Part shown: positions 46,513 through 56,383 of the stretch, piece after piece
Layout: each line of letters begins with the position of its first letter
Numbering within the stretch: the first letter of the stretch is position 1
Source of the DNA: Thermoflavimicrobium dichotomicum
GTDB lineage: Bacteria; Bacillota; Bacilli; Thermoactinomycetales; Thermoactinomycetaceae
Direction: 5' to 3'
Length of the DNA: 64,000 bases
NCBI RefSeq assembly: GCF_900114055.1
Contig: NZ_FORR01000014.1
Coordinates: forward strand, 1 to 64,000
Notes under the pieces: generated by a model
The model's input: the letters and a program-made list of their open reading frames with translations, nothing else
What the model was told of the DNA's origin: nothing
Database searches by the model: none
Translations under genes and position numbers: made by a program

Positions 46513-46847
46513 ACTATTTAATCCACTATTTTTCATCATGAATCTATTTTGAACTGATTCCTGTAAAAATGCAAGCGAACCCGAGTACTCTCTTTGTGCT
46601 GCGATCTTCATGGGTTGGCATCGGGTCCTTTTACGAGTTGTTCCTGTTGCCTTCACAGTCAACAGTTTCCCAACAATAAGAGACTGCTTTATTTCTGGAC
46701 AATGTCCCATGAACCTCTCACATGAGAAACCAAAATCTTCACAGCCATTACGATTTTGCGAATAAATGACCTGGTTTATATGATTTATTTTATAAAGCTG
46801 TTAAAATAGGAAAAGTGATCAATCTAAAGTAAAAGGAAGTAACATTC

Positions 46848-48461
46848 ATGGCTAGCAAACTAGTGAAAGGAACACTCATACTTAGTATCGCTACATTATT
46901 AACCAGAATGATTGGAGCACTCTTTTGGGTTCCATTTCAAAATATCGCCGGGGATGAAATCGTTGGATTGTATAAAGTTTCATTCCCTCTATACGCTACC
47001 TTGCTGGTCATCGCTTCTGCAGGCGTTCCGTTGACCGTATCCAAGTTCGTCTCCGAACGCCTGTCCAAGGGTGACCATCTGAACGCACGGCGCGTATTGA
47101 AAGCCGCTTCCATCATTCTTTCGATCACAGGGCTTGTACTGGCTCTTTCTCTTTATCTGGGAGCGGATTTTGTAGCGAATGTCATGCTACATAACCCAAC
47201 GACGAAAGCTTCGTTACAAGTTTTGGCCCTGGCCATTGTCTTTGTTCCTTTGATGGCGGTTCTGCGCGGATATTTCCAAGGCCATCAAAACATGATGCCA
47301 ACCGGGATCTCGCAAGTGGTTGAACAAATCCTTCGTGTCGTTACCGTCATCGTATTAACCTATTACATGGTAGAAGCAGGATTTTCGTCAGAACAGATCT
47401 CCGCAGGTGCAACAGCGGGAGCGTTTACAGGAGCCATTGGTGGTCTTCTGGTTGTCCTGTGGTACAACTTGCGAGATAAAAGAGAATGGCGCAAAAAAGT
47501 ACAACAGCAACCACCTACCGACCCTGAGCCACTGTGGCCATTGATCAAAAAAATTCTTGCCTTCTCCATCCCAATTTCTTTAGGCTCATTGGTTTACCCA
47601 ATGATCCAGTTTTTGGATTCGGCCACTGTTCCACGCCTGTTGCAATGGATGGGACATAATCTATCAATGGCCAATACCTTGTATGGTATCTATGGGCGCG
47701 GAGAACCATTTGTCAATCTCATTCAATCTTTTTCAGTAGCCATCTCACTTTCACTCGTTCCGGCTATCTCCGCCTATGTGGCCAAAAAGGAAATGGCTGC
47801 GGTCAGCCGTACCATTTCGCAAGCCTGGTTAATGACCCTGATCGTTAGCTTACCGGCCAGTTTGATGGTAACAGTTCTCGCCAAACCGCTTAACATTATG
47901 ATGTACAAAGATGATAAAGGCTGGTTTCCACTTGCGATTTTAGCCTTTGCCGCCATTTTTAGTACGGTTGCCACTGCCAGCACCGGCATTTTGCAAGGAT
48001 TGGGGTACAATAAAATACCCGTTCAAAACCTGATCATTGGCGGAATCGTAAAAGTGATCGGAAACTTTATCTATATTCCCCTGATCGGAATTGCCGGTTC
48101 TGCTTTATCCATGGTTATTTGTTATCTCGTCGTCTGCATCTTGAATATGTGGGCGGTTCTGGAAAAAACCCAAACCAGGGTGAAGTATACACAGATCTTT
48201 ATAAAACCCACCATTTGTGGTGTGATTATGTCCATATTCCTTTACTTTGCTTATATCGGGATGGAACATCTGGTTGATCCAACAGGCAACTTACGACTCA
48301 CTTATACATGGATGAGCATTGTGCTGGGTCTATTTGGAGGCATCGTCTTCTTTATCACCTTATTGCTAACCAAAACATTGGGTGAAAACGAAGTACGCCT
48401 CCTGCCAATGGGCAACCGCCTCTTGCACATTTTCCGTCGTTTGCATTTGATTCGTGCATAA
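46848..48461 (+). CDS. MurJ/SpoVB-type flippase (polysaccharide biosynthesis membrane protein)
   Basis: 537 residues, about 14 hydrophobic helices of the MOP exporter superfamily. TLILSIATLLTRMIGALFWVP, VPLTVSKFVSER, LRGYFQGHQNMMPT and IQSFSVAISLSLVPAIS are typical of the YtgP/SpoVB/MurJ branch, which moves lipid-linked cell wall precursors across the membrane. Whether it is the vegetative (YtgP/MurJ) or the sporulation (SpoVB) member cannot be decided from sequence here. Single-gene unit. Confidence 0.9.
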   Translation: MASKLVKGTLILSIATLLTRMIGALFWVPFQNIAGDEIVGLYKVSFPLYATLLVIASAGVPLTVSKFVSERLSKGDHLNARRVLKAASIILSITGLVLALSLYLGADFVANVMLHNPTTKASLQVLALAIVFVPLMAVLRGYFQGHQNMMPTGISQVVEQILRVVTVIVLTYYMVEAGFSSEQISAGATAGAFTGAIGGLLVVLWYNLRDKREWRKKVQQQPPTDPEPLWPLIKKILAFSIPISLGSLVYPMIQFLDSATVPRLLQWMGHNLSMANTLYGIYGRGEPFVNLIQSFSVAISLSLVPAISAYVAKKEMAAVSRTISQAWLMTLIVSLPASLMVTVLAKPLNIMMYKDDKGWFPLAILAFAAIFSTVATASTGILQGLGYNKIPVQNLIIGGIVKVIGNFIYIPLIGIAGSALSMVICYLVVCILNMWAVLEKTQTRVKYTQIFIKPTICGVIMSIFLYFAYIGMEHLVDPTGNLRLTYTWMSIVLGLFGGIVFFITLLLTKTLGENEVRLLPMGNRLLHIFRRLHLIRA

Positions 48462-48463
48462 AC

Positions 48464-48500
48464 AAATCCCCCCTGTTCTGAATAACAGGGGGGATTTCCT
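48464..48500. terminator. Bidirectional terminator between flippase and permease genes
   Basis: AAATCCCCCCTGTT and AACAGGGGGGATTT form a perfect 14-bp stem with A and T runs on the two sides; serves both convergent genes. Confidence 0.92.
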
Positions 48501-48501
48501 T

Positions 48502-49926
48502 TTAAGCACCTTCTTTTGCTTGTACCTGTTCTTCTTTGTTGATGCTTGCATTCCGTCTGGAATAAGTGAAATAGATCACTAGACCGATTGCTAACCAAAT
48601 GAAGAAGACTTGCCAAGTCAGCGCCTGCAAGTTCAGCATCAAGTAAATGCAAATTCCTGCACCTGCAAGCGGAATGAACGGAACACCTGGACAACGGAAA
48701 GCACGTGGTAAATCTGGACGGGTATAACGAAGGACAATCACCCCGATACATACGAGTGTAAAGGCGAAAAGTGTTCCAATATTCACGAGTTCAGACAATT
48801 TGTCCAATGGAATGAGTGCCCCTGCAAAAGCAGCAATGGTTCCCAATACCCAAGTTGCCCCAAAAGGCGTCCGATAGGTTGGATGAACATTGGAGAACAG
48901 TTTTGGTAACAAACCGTCCCGAGACATGGAGTAGAAAATACGGGTTTGTCCATACAGCATAACGAGAAGAACCGTTGTCATCCCCATGATTGCACCGATA
49001 TCAATAAATCCGGCTACCCAGTTTTGTCCTGCTACATCAAGTACCAAGGATACAGGATGAGACAGGTTTTTCTCAAATTGCTGGAATGGAACGACCCCAG
49101 TCATAATGGCTGAAACGATCACGTAAAGGGCTGTACAGATCAGCAAAGAATACAGAAGACCGCGTGGCAAGTCCCGTTTCGGATTTTTTGTTTCTTCAGC
49201 AGCAGATGCGACTGCATCAAAACCGACATAGGCAAAAAATACGGTTGCGGCTGCTGCAACAACACCATTAAAGCCAAAAGGTGTGAATGGTTGCCAATGA
49301 ACGGGCTTTACATACCACATAGCGACAGCAATAAACAAGAAAATAACGAAAACTTTGATGATGACCATGATATTATTGACACGTTTGGAAGTAGTGACTC
49401 CCCGGGCTAATAAAAATGTAATAATCATAACAATGATAAATGCAGGCAAATTGAAAATAGTCTTAACACCAGGGATTGCTTTTGGTGCAGCAGTTAAAGC
49501 TGTTGGCAGCTGAATGCCAAATCCAGACAGGAGATGCTGAAAATACCCTGACCATCCCACTGAAACTGAACTGACCGCAAACAGATACTCAAGCACCAAA
49601 TCCCATCCAATGATCCAGGCCACGATCTCTCCCAAAGTGGCATAGCTATACGTGTAGGCTGAACCGGACACAGGAACTGTTGAGGCAAATTCAGCATATG
49701 CCAATGCTGTGAATACACAGGCAATTCCGGCAATAATAAATGACAGAGGCAAAGCTGGCCCCGATTTTAAGGCACCGGTTCCTGTTAATACAAAAATACC
49801 CGTTCCAATAATCGCCCCAATTCCCAGAAGTGTCAAATCCCAGGCATTGAGAGCACGTTTCAACTTGCTTTTTTGCTGACCATCTCGGACAAGCGACTCG
49901 ATGCTTTTGGTACGAAATAAGCTCAT
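48502..49926 (-). CDS. Amino acid permease (cationic amino acid transporter-like, APC family)
   Basis: 474 residues, 12 or more helices plus a tail. Start MSLFRTKSIESLV behind GGAGGAG. LGIGAIIGTGIFVLTG in helix 1 and FFAYVGFDAVASAAEE in helix 6 hold the APC substrate-binding unwound regions. The extra C-terminal helices fit the CAT (YfnA-like) group. Probably a proton-coupled amino acid importer; the substrate is uncertain. No T-box or riboswitch in the short leader. Confidence 0.9.
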   Translation of the reverse strand: MSLFRTKSIESLVRDGQQKSKLKRALNAWDLTLLGIGAIIGTGIFVLTGTGALKSGPALPLSFIIAGIACVFTALAYAEFASTVPVSGSAYTYSYATLGEIVAWIIGWDLVLEYLFAVSSVSVGWSGYFQHLLSGFGIQLPTALTAAPKAIPGVKTIFNLPAFIIVMIITFLLARGVTTSKRVNNIMVIIKVFVIFLFIAVAMWYVKPVHWQPFTPFGFNGVVAAAATVFFAYVGFDAVASAAEETKNPKRDLPRGLLYSLLICTALYVIVSAIMTGVVPFQQFEKNLSHPVSLVLDVAGQNWVAGFIDIGAIMGMTTVLLVMLYGQTRIFYSMSRDGLLPKLFSNVHPTYRTPFGATWVLGTIAAFAGALIPLDKLSELVNIGTLFAFTLVCIGVIVLRYTRPDLPRAFRCPGVPFIPLAGAGICIYLMLNLQALTWQVFFIWLAIGLVIYFTYSRRNASINKEEQVQAKEGA

Positions 49927-49998
49927 AACCTCTCCTCCGTTTGAATAGTGTGACAAATCCCTCAGTCCAATTTGGCAAAGGAACATCCCTTTTTATCT

Positions 49999-50026
49999 AT
50001 AATAATACTTTATTTTTTTATGTCAA
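49999..50026 (-). promoter_or_regulatory. Sigma-A promoter of the amino acid permease
   Basis: Minus strand TTGACA (50026-50021), 16 bases, TATTAT (50004-49999), about 75 bases upstream of the ATG. Confidence 0.75.
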
Positions 50027-50388
50027 TGATTAAATTTATTAAAATCATTTTCTCATATCAAATAAGTATAAATATACGTTTCATTCTTATTTTTCAGTTT
50101 TGGGTTTTTAATAGTCAAAAGCTTTAAACCGATTAATCATATTTAATTACAAATAGCTTTTTAAATAAATACAGCTTGTTGACAAAGTCTTCTTTTTGGT
50201 ACCAGGGCTCCTTCTCTGTTTTGCCCAAACGAAAAAGATTGATGGAGATTGACAAATAGTTCTTCGCATTCTTAGATACCATTAAAAGTATTGGCTATTG
50301 ATAAATTGACAACTGAATATCTTTAAATTAAGATATTTAATATAGAACTATATGTGCATAACCATATCAAGCAAAAAGGAGAATTCAG
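50027..50388. other. AT-rich intergenic region between permease and pirin genes
   Basis: About 360 bases with no coding potential. Contains the decayed palindrome copy D (50176-50257) and presumably the pirin promoter just before 50389. Confidence 0.6.
50176..50257. repeat. Dispersed palindrome, degenerate (copy D)
   Basis: TTGTTGACAAAG at the left and ATTGACAAAT at the right, with GGGCTCCTTCTCTGTTTTGC as a decayed core. Assigned by the end sequence and position in an intergenic gap. Confidence 0.4.
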
Positions 50389-51093
50389 ATGATCAGGATA
50401 TATCCAGCAAACTCCCGATATAAAGCGGATCATGGCTGGTTAACAAGCCACTTCAGTTTTTCTTTTGCCGAGTATTTTGATCCCAACAATATGAGCTTTG
50501 GACCGCTTCGTGTCTTAAATGACGATATCGTTCAACCCGGTCATGGCTTTCCGCCTCATCCACATCAGGAGATGGAAATCGTTTCGATTGTTTTGAAAGG
50601 GCAATTAAAACATGAAGACAGTATCGGAAATGCGGAAATCCTTCAGTTTGGACAAGTCCAACGCATGACAGCAGGAACGGGTATCATTCATTCAGAAATG
50701 AACCCTTCTGCCACCGATGAAGTGAATCTTCTACAACTCTGGTTTTTGCCAAATCAGGCAAAACTGTCACCCTCATATGAAACGGTTTCATATGACCCAC
50801 AAAAAATGAACAATGCGCTATTACCCGTTGTTTCCAACAAGGTCCAGTCCGAACATGTCGCTTATATTCACCAAGACTTGACCCTATATCTATCCAAACT
50901 GGAAGCGAAGAAAGAGATTTCATTCCAACAGGCACCAGGGCGTCGGATTTTCCTCTTTGTTATTGAAGGTGACCTGATGATCCATGGCGAAACCCAGCTT
51001 CATACCAGAGATTCCGCACGAATCACTGAACAGGATCAGCTCGACCTGACTACGCACTCTGGCGCTACTTTTATGTTGATTGATCTTCCATGA
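50389..51093 (+). CDS. Pirin family protein
   Basis: 234 residues, two cupin domains. The metal site is in the first: H-x-F-P-P-H-P-H-Q-E-M-E near residues 52-63 and TAGTGIIHSEMNPS near 97-110. YhhW-type pirins can show quercetin dioxygenase activity, but the natural role is generally unknown. AAGGAGAA precedes the ATG. Single-gene unit. Confidence 0.92.
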   Translation: MIRIYPANSRYKADHGWLTSHFSFSFAEYFDPNNMSFGPLRVLNDDIVQPGHGFPPHPHQEMEIVSIVLKGQLKHEDSIGNAEILQFGQVQRMTAGTGIIHSEMNPSATDEVNLLQLWFLPNQAKLSPSYETVSYDPQKMNNALLPVVSNKVQSEHVAYIHQDLTLYLSKLEAKKEISFQQAPGRRIFLFVIEGDLMIHGETQLHTRDSARITEQDQLDLTTHSGATFMLIDLP

Positions 51094-51099
51094 ATCTCC

Positions 51100-51136
51100 C
51101 ACCGCCCAGGCTAACGCTTTGAGGCGGTGTTTTCTT
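51100..51136 (+). terminator. Terminator of the pirin gene
   Basis: CACCGCC/GGCGGTG stem followed by TTTTCTT, seven bases past the stop. Confidence 0.82.
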
Positions 51137-51321
51137 GCCAACAGAAAATCCAAAAATCTGACAAATCCTTGAAATCCTTGACCATTTTCTTTTCTCATTC
51201 CTCAATTTGGTCTATGATGAAAACAATCCAAATCTTTTTAGCTTGTTGGATTATACTCATTTAAATAAAATACGAATATGATTTATTTTTACGGAATCAG
51301 ATCAGTAATAGGGGAGAAATC

Positions 51322-52104
51322 ATGCTTAACAAAAAGAAAATCACACTGTCTGTTCTTCTATTGCTCATGGTAGCTGTACTCCTTACAGGCTGCGTTGATG
51401 TGGATGCACATGTGACACTCAACGCTGATTTAACAGGTACCTATGAGTTTACCTTTCTTACTTCATCTCTTGCTGACAAATTTTTAACCGGTAACAAAGA
51501 CAACCAAATAGAAAAAATGAAAGAACAACTGGCACAACAAGGTTATCAAATACAAGAAATTACCAAAGACGACAAAACCGGTTGGAAAGCAACCAAAAAT
51601 GTGGATAACTTTTTAAAGGAACCACCTACCAATCTCAGTAACAATTTAAAAACAGCTTATGATTGGGCAACAAAGCAAGTCGCTTCTTTGCAAGGAAGTC
51701 AGCCTATGCCCCCCAATGAAAACGGGACAGGTTCTGGATTTACCACCGACTGGGGTTTATTTTTTACCACATTGAAAATGGATGTTCATGTGGATGCAAA
51801 AAAATTCCAGCAAAACAGTTCTTTTGATGAAATCCCAGAACAGTGGAAAAACATGATTCTGGATAAAATCAATCTTCGCTTTATCTTAACCCTTCCTGTA
51901 GCTGCGACTGAACACAATGCTACAAGTGTATCAGAGGATGGAAAAACATTGACTTGGAAATTAAATCCTACTGGTGACAATCATATTTACATTGCAAAAG
52001 ATGTGCCCAACCCGTTCACTTGGGGCATTCTGCTGATTGCAGGGATCATTCTTCTCGTTGTTCTCCTACGCAAGAGAAAGAAAAAACAAACAACGATGTA
52101 TTAA
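51322..52104 (+). CDS. LppM-like (DUF3153) membrane-anchored lipoprotein
   Basis: 260 residues. Signal peptide with lipobox LLTGC at Cys24. The next segment, VDVDAHVTLNADLTGTYEFTF, is the start of the LppM/DUF3153 domain. The C-terminus has one helix (TWGILLIAGIILLVVLLRKRKKK) with a basic cytosolic end, so the protein is anchored twice with the domain outside. In mycobacteria LppM affects phagocytosis; in Bacillota its function is unknown. Confidence 0.85.
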   Translation: MLNKKKITLSVLLLLMVAVLLTGCVDVDAHVTLNADLTGTYEFTFLTSSLADKFLTGNKDNQIEKMKEQLAQQGYQIQEITKDDKTGWKATKNVDNFLKEPPTNLSNNLKTAYDWATKQVASLQGSQPMPPNENGTGSGFTTDWGLFFTTLKMDVHVDAKKFQQNSSFDEIPEQWKNMILDKINLRFILTLPVAATEHNATSVSEDGKTLTWKLNPTGDNHIYIAKDVPNPFTWGILLIAGIILLVVLLRKRKKKQTTMY

Positions 52105-52138
52105 AAAAAGCCGTCAGGAACAATACCTGACGGCTTTT
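52105..52138 (+). terminator. Terminator of the LppM-like gene
   Basis: AAAAGCCGTCAGG/CCTGACGGCTTTT, perfect 13-bp stem with a 7-base loop. Confidence 0.92.
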
Positions 52139-52140
52139 GG

Positions 52141-52210
52141 TTGATGGTACAGAAGTCGTCACAGAGAAAGGAACCCATCCCGAAGCGTGGGAGAAATGGA
52201 TCCATATTTT
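52141..52210. repeat. Dispersed palindrome, second subtype (copy H)
   Basis: TGATGGTACAGAAGTCGTCAC (one mismatch to copy I on the same strand), then AAAGGAACCCATCCC and GGGAGAAATGGATCCATATT, the last being the inverted counterpart of the left flank of copy I. Directly after the lipoprotein terminator. Confidence 0.72.
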
Positions 52211-52281
52211 ATATTTTTGGGATCGCCACACTGAGCCAATTTCCAGAAAGGGTTAACGGTGATCGTTGATAAATCGGTTGA

Positions 52282-53121
52282 TCAATATTTTTTTAGCCAA
52301 ACACCTGTAAACACCTTTTCTGCCGGCCCCGTCATATATACATGCTGGTCTCCTGAATTCCACTCGATTTCCAAATCTCCTCCTGCAAGATGTACCGTTG
52401 CCTTCCGATCACACTTTCCGTTAAGTACACCCGCTACTACCACGGCACAAGCCCCTGAACCGCAAGCCATCGTTTCTCCTGCTCCCCGTTCCCACACCCG
52501 CATCGTGATTTCATCGGGAGAGTGAACGGTAATAAATTCCACATTCGTTTTACGCGGAAACCACTCATGCGTCTCAATCATGGGGCCCAAAACATCCAGG
52601 GGGATCTTTTGCACATCCTCCACTTCAATGACCGCATGTGGATTCCCCATGGATACAGCAGTAAAATAAAATGCTTGCTCCCCTGCCCGGATCGGCTGAT
52701 GAATGACCTGTTTTTCCTTACTTAATACAGGTACTTTCTCCGCTTCCAAAATGGGTTCCCCCATGTCGACACGGATCTGTTTGACTTGATCTTGCTCCAT
52801 CTCCAGCCAAACATTCTGCACGCCAATCCCTGTTTCAACGGTAAGCTCTGATTTCCGGATGGTTGACAGCTCTTCCGCATAGTATTTCGCAACACAACGC
52901 AAGGCATTTCCACACTGTTCTGATTCTGAACCATCCGAGTTAAAAATGCGCATCCGAAAGTCCGCTCGCTCCGAAGGAAGAATAAAGACCAGACCATCTG
53001 CCCCAATACCGAATCGACGATGACAGATCTCTTTCGCTAACTTTTCAACATAGGGTGGAACTTCTTCCCGGACAACAATTACAAAATCATTTCCCAAACC
53101 ATGCATTTTTGTAAACTGCAT
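52282..53121 (-). CDS. dapF: Diaminopimelate epimerase
   Basis: 279 residues. Both catalytic Cys are present: SEQCGNALRC and ACGSGAC. It converts LL- to meso-diaminopimelate for lysine and peptidoglycan. Start MQFTKMHGLGNDFV is typical. Nineteen bases after the P-type ATPase gene, probably co-transcribed. Confidence 0.97.
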   Translation of the reverse strand: MQFTKMHGLGNDFVIVVREEVPPYVEKLAKEICHRRFGIGADGLVFILPSERADFRMRIFNSDGSESEQCGNALRCVAKYYAEELSTIRKSELTVETGIGVQNVWLEMEQDQVKQIRVDMGEPILEAEKVPVLSKEKQVIHQPIRAGEQAFYFTAVSMGNPHAVIEVEDVQKIPLDVLGPMIETHEWFPRKTNVEFITVHSPDEITMRVWERGAGETMACGSGACAVVVAGVLNGKCDRKATVHLAGGDLEIEWNSGDQHVYMTGPAEKVFTGVWLKKY

Positions 53122-53140
53122 TGATGTTTCACCTCATCGC

Positions 53141-55876
53141 TTATCCATGGATTAATTTTCTGACAGGTCGGAGTAGGTCCAGCAGTCCTGCAATATTCAC
53201 GGGCAAGATGGAGGTGACACAGATCAAAATCCACTCCCGTATTCCAAGTGGCACCGTATGAAAAATGGGTTGTAACGGTGGATAATAAATCACGGCCAAC
53301 AAAAGAAGGACGGATGAGAGAACCGCCAAAATCAACAGTTTGTTATCGAAGGGGGTACGGCTGAAGATCGAGCCGGTTGTCCGACAATCAAACACATAAA
53401 TCAATTGCGACATCACTAGCGTCGCAAAAGCAACGGTTTGAGCCAAGACGAGATTGTCTGGATTTTCGCTATAAGTAATCCAGAAAGCCATCAGGGAGCA
53501 GAAACCGATCAATAATCCACGCGTGACAATCTTCCAACCCACCCGGCGTGCAAACACACTTTCCCTACTGTCACGTGGCGGGCGGGTCATGGTATCTTCC
53601 TCAGCCGGATCTACACCCAATGCCATCGCTGGCAAACCATCTGTTACCAGATTCACCCACAAGATTTGAATGGGCACCAACGGCAGGGGAAAGCCTCCTA
53701 ACATCGCCAGAAACATGACCAAAATCTCGCCTACATTGCTAGCTAGCAAATAGCTGATAAACTTTCGGATATTATCATAAATATTTCGTCCTTCTTCAAC
53801 AGCCGCAACAATCGTGGCAAAGTTGTCATCAGCCAAAATTAAAGAAGAAGATTCCTTGGATACATCTGTTCCGGTAACTCCCATCGCAATTCCGATATCT
53901 GCGGCCTTGATTGCAGGAGCATCATTCACTCCATCACCTGTCATCGCCACAACATGGCCTTGCTTTTGCAGTGCTTTCACAATTTTCAATTTATGTTCGG
54001 GTGATACCCGAGCAAAAACATCAATCTGATTGATTTTCTGCTGCAGTTCTTCATCACTCATAGTGTAAAGATCATTCCCGTTGATTGTCAAACCATGTGG
54101 CTGTTTGATCCCCAGCTCGATGGCGATCGCTTCTGCTGTTGTTTGATGATCCCCCGTAATCATGACCGTTTTGATTCCAGCACGTCGACAAACCCGAATC
54201 GCTTCTTTCACCTCTTCACGAGGTGGATCCATCATTCCTGCCAATCCAACGAAGGTTAATCCTTGTTCCACTGTGCTACTGCGTTCAACTTTCTCGCCAG
54301 GCCTGACTTCTCGAAAAGCAAAAGCCAGATTACGCAGTGCCATCAGAGCCAACTCTTCAATTTGTTTCAGGATTTCAGCTCGTAAAGTAGGGGTAAGTGG
54401 CGTAATTTTTCCATCATGCAAAATATGGGAACATCGGGAAAGCAAAATGTCTGGGGCCCCTTTTGTATAGAGAAACTGTTTTCCATTTCGATGTTTCACT
54501 ATCACTGACATCATCTTCCGATCGGAGTCAAAGGGATATTCCTTTACCCGTGTCCATTCCCCTGTCACTTCACTTGCCAACAATCCGCCTTTGGCTCCAA
54601 CCACGAGCAGTGCACCTTCCGTTGGATCTCCATCAATCCTCCATTCCTCTTGCTTTCTCTTTAATAATCCTTCTTTCACCGTGTTACAAGACAATTGGGC
54701 ATTATTGCAAAGAACGGCGATTTCGAGCAAACGTCGAAAAGCTTGAGAAGAGAAGGGTTGAATCTCTTTTCCCTGCCAGGAAAAGTTCCCATATGGTGCA
54801 TAACCACTTCCGGAGACTTGCACTCGTTTGCCGTCTACCCAAAGATGGGTAACGGTCATCTTATTCTGTGTAAGCGTACCCGTTTTATCTGAACAAATTA
54901 CAGACGCACAACCGAGTGTTTCGACTGAAGGAAGTTTGCGGACAATTGCCCGTTTTTTGATCATCCGCTGAACGCCCAATGCCAAAGCAATGGTCACAAT
55001 CGCTGGCAAACCTTCTGGAATAGCAGCCACGGCTAGGCTGACTCCAGCCAAAAACATTTTATACACATCGTGTCCGTGCAAGATGCCTGTAACCACCACC
55101 AGTGCGGTTAGCATCAGGGCTACTACTACCAATACTTTTCCCAGCTGCTCCAAACGCCGCTGGAGAGGTGTTTCCATCTCTTCTGTGCTTTCGATCAAAT
55201 GAGCAATCCTTCCCATTTCCGTGGCCATTCCTGTTGACACAACGACACCAAGTCCCGTACCCCGTACCACCATGGTCCCCATATAGCCCATATTTTTACG
55301 ATCCCCTAATGGAACGTCAGCTTTTGCCAATGCTTCCGATCTTTTTTGAACGGGCACGGATTCACCTGTTAAAGCAGACTCTTCAATATATAAATTTTCT
55401 GTTTTCAAAAAGCGAAGGTCAGCGGGAACTCGATCGCCGCTTTCCAGGACAACAATATCTCCTGGGACCAGTTTGGCCGCATCGACACGCTCCCATTTTC
55501 CATTCCGAAGTACTCGCGCCGTTGGGGCCGACAGTTTTTTCAACGCACTGAGTGATCTCTCTGCCCGTACTTCTTGAATAAAGCCTAAAATGGCATTTAG
55601 AATCACGATGGCAATAATGGCAATGGCATCGGTATATTCGCCAAGCAATGCAGATATGAGAGTAGCAATTAACAAAACCCAGACCATAAAATCCTTAAAC
55701 TGGGCAATAAACACAGCAAAGTAAGAAGCTTTTTCTCCCTCAGTCAATTGATTGAGCCCTACTTGTTTGAGTCGTTCATCGACTTCTTTTTCATTTAAAC
55801 CTTTTGCAGGATCTACACCAAAATGTGATGTCACTTTGTCTGGTTCCCAATCAATCCAACGTGCTTGCTCCGACAA
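53141..55876 (-). CDS. Cation-translocating P-type ATPase, calcium type
   Basis: 911 residues, type II P-ATPase with ten membrane helices. N-terminal cation ATPase domain (DWEPDKVTSHFGVD), TGESVPVQ in the actuator domain, ion-site PEGLPAIVTIALALGVQRM, phosphorylation site CSDKTGTLTQNKM, hinge TGDGVNDAPAIK, then NLVTDGLPAMALGVDP in helix 6. This fits the SERCA-like bacterial Ca2+ pumps such as B. subtilis YloB, whose gene also lies beside rqcH and yicC. Calcium is the expected substrate, not proven. Confidence 0.94.
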   Translation of the reverse strand: MSEQARWIDWEPDKVTSHFGVDPAKGLNEKEVDERLKQVGLNQLTEGEKASYFAVFIAQFKDFMVWVLLIATLISALLGEYTDAIAIIAIVILNAILGFIQEVRAERSLSALKKLSAPTARVLRNGKWERVDAAKLVPGDIVVLESGDRVPADLRFLKTENLYIEESALTGESVPVQKRSEALAKADVPLGDRKNMGYMGTMVVRGTGLGVVVSTGMATEMGRIAHLIESTEEMETPLQRRLEQLGKVLVVVALMLTALVVVTGILHGHDVYKMFLAGVSLAVAAIPEGLPAIVTIALALGVQRMIKKRAIVRKLPSVETLGCASVICSDKTGTLTQNKMTVTHLWVDGKRVQVSGSGYAPYGNFSWQGKEIQPFSSQAFRRLLEIAVLCNNAQLSCNTVKEGLLKRKQEEWRIDGDPTEGALLVVGAKGGLLASEVTGEWTRVKEYPFDSDRKMMSVIVKHRNGKQFLYTKGAPDILLSRCSHILHDGKITPLTPTLRAEILKQIEELALMALRNLAFAFREVRPGEKVERSSTVEQGLTFVGLAGMMDPPREEVKEAIRVCRRAGIKTVMITGDHQTTAEAIAIELGIKQPHGLTINGNDLYTMSDEELQQKINQIDVFARVSPEHKLKIVKALQKQGHVVAMTGDGVNDAPAIKAADIGIAMGVTGTDVSKESSSLILADDNFATIVAAVEEGRNIYDNIRKFISYLLASNVGEILVMFLAMLGGFPLPLVPIQILWVNLVTDGLPAMALGVDPAEEDTMTRPPRDSRESVFARRVGWKIVTRGLLIGFCSLMAFWITYSENPDNLVLAQTVAFATLVMSQLIYVFDCRTTGSIFSRTPFDNKLLILAVLSSVLLLLAVIYYPPLQPIFHTVPLGIREWILICVTSILPVNIAGLLDLLRPVRKLIHG

Positions 55877-55940
55877 CTTGATTTCCTCCTTTGTGCCACT
55901 TTCTCTAGCTCATGTGTATTCAGACAAGCCCATAAAAATG

Positions 55941-55983
55941 CACAAAGAAAAACAGGTGCACCGGATTTTCCAGTACACCTGTT
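55941..55983 (-). terminator. Terminator upstream of the ATPase gene
   Basis: AACAGGTG-x-AC pairs with GT-x-CACCTGTT; TTTTTCTTT follows on the minus strand. No intact gene precedes it on that strand, only an acidic coding-like remnant next to the IS-like end, so it may be the leftover terminator of a lost gene. Confidence 0.75.
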
Positions 55984-56054
55984 AGAATCATCATCGTCCC
56001 CGCCAAAGAAATCATCGAAGAAACTTCCTGATCACCACTATCTTCTTCGTCATC

Positions 56055-56225
56055 CCCCTCCATTGACACTCCATACGGCTGAAGCCGTGGGATTCTTGGG
56101 TCGTTAGCGTCCTCAGTCCGTTTCCGTTTTGGCGGGCGCCCAAGTTCAGGGGTGTGCCATCACCCCATCCCATGCAGTTCTACGGCACTGGACCTGTACC
56201 CACATGGGCATCCTTTATGGATAAG
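56055..56225 (-). mobile_element. Solo IS200/IS605-like right end resembling a TnpB guide-RNA 3' region
   Basis: On the minus strand CCACGGCTTCAGCCGTATGG (about 56090-56070) forms a hairpin and is followed by AGTGTCAA. This hairpin-then-GTGTCAA arrangement resembles the right end of TnpB elements, where the 3' part of the guide RNA scaffold is encoded. Upstream on the same strand are further short inverted repeats (GGGCGCCCGCC; GGTGATGGCACACC). No tnpB is present beside it. Assignment rests on resemblance; I cannot align it to a known family. Confidence 0.5.
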
Positions 56226-56383
56226 AACTCTGCTTTTATTCTAAATGGATACTATTATTTAATATAATGTGATTGTAAAGTTTGGATGAACCCCTCCTCT
56301 CAACTGATCTTGCAAAGACTTTTGTACAAAAATCGAGTAAGATATAAGAACGTAGAGTTATCGATAGAAAAGGATGAATACCG

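Noticed and set aside
46513-46710. 66-codon N-terminal extension of yicC
   Set aside because: The family starts at MTGYGRG; the extension contains a decayed palindrome copy and has no convincing ribosome binding site.
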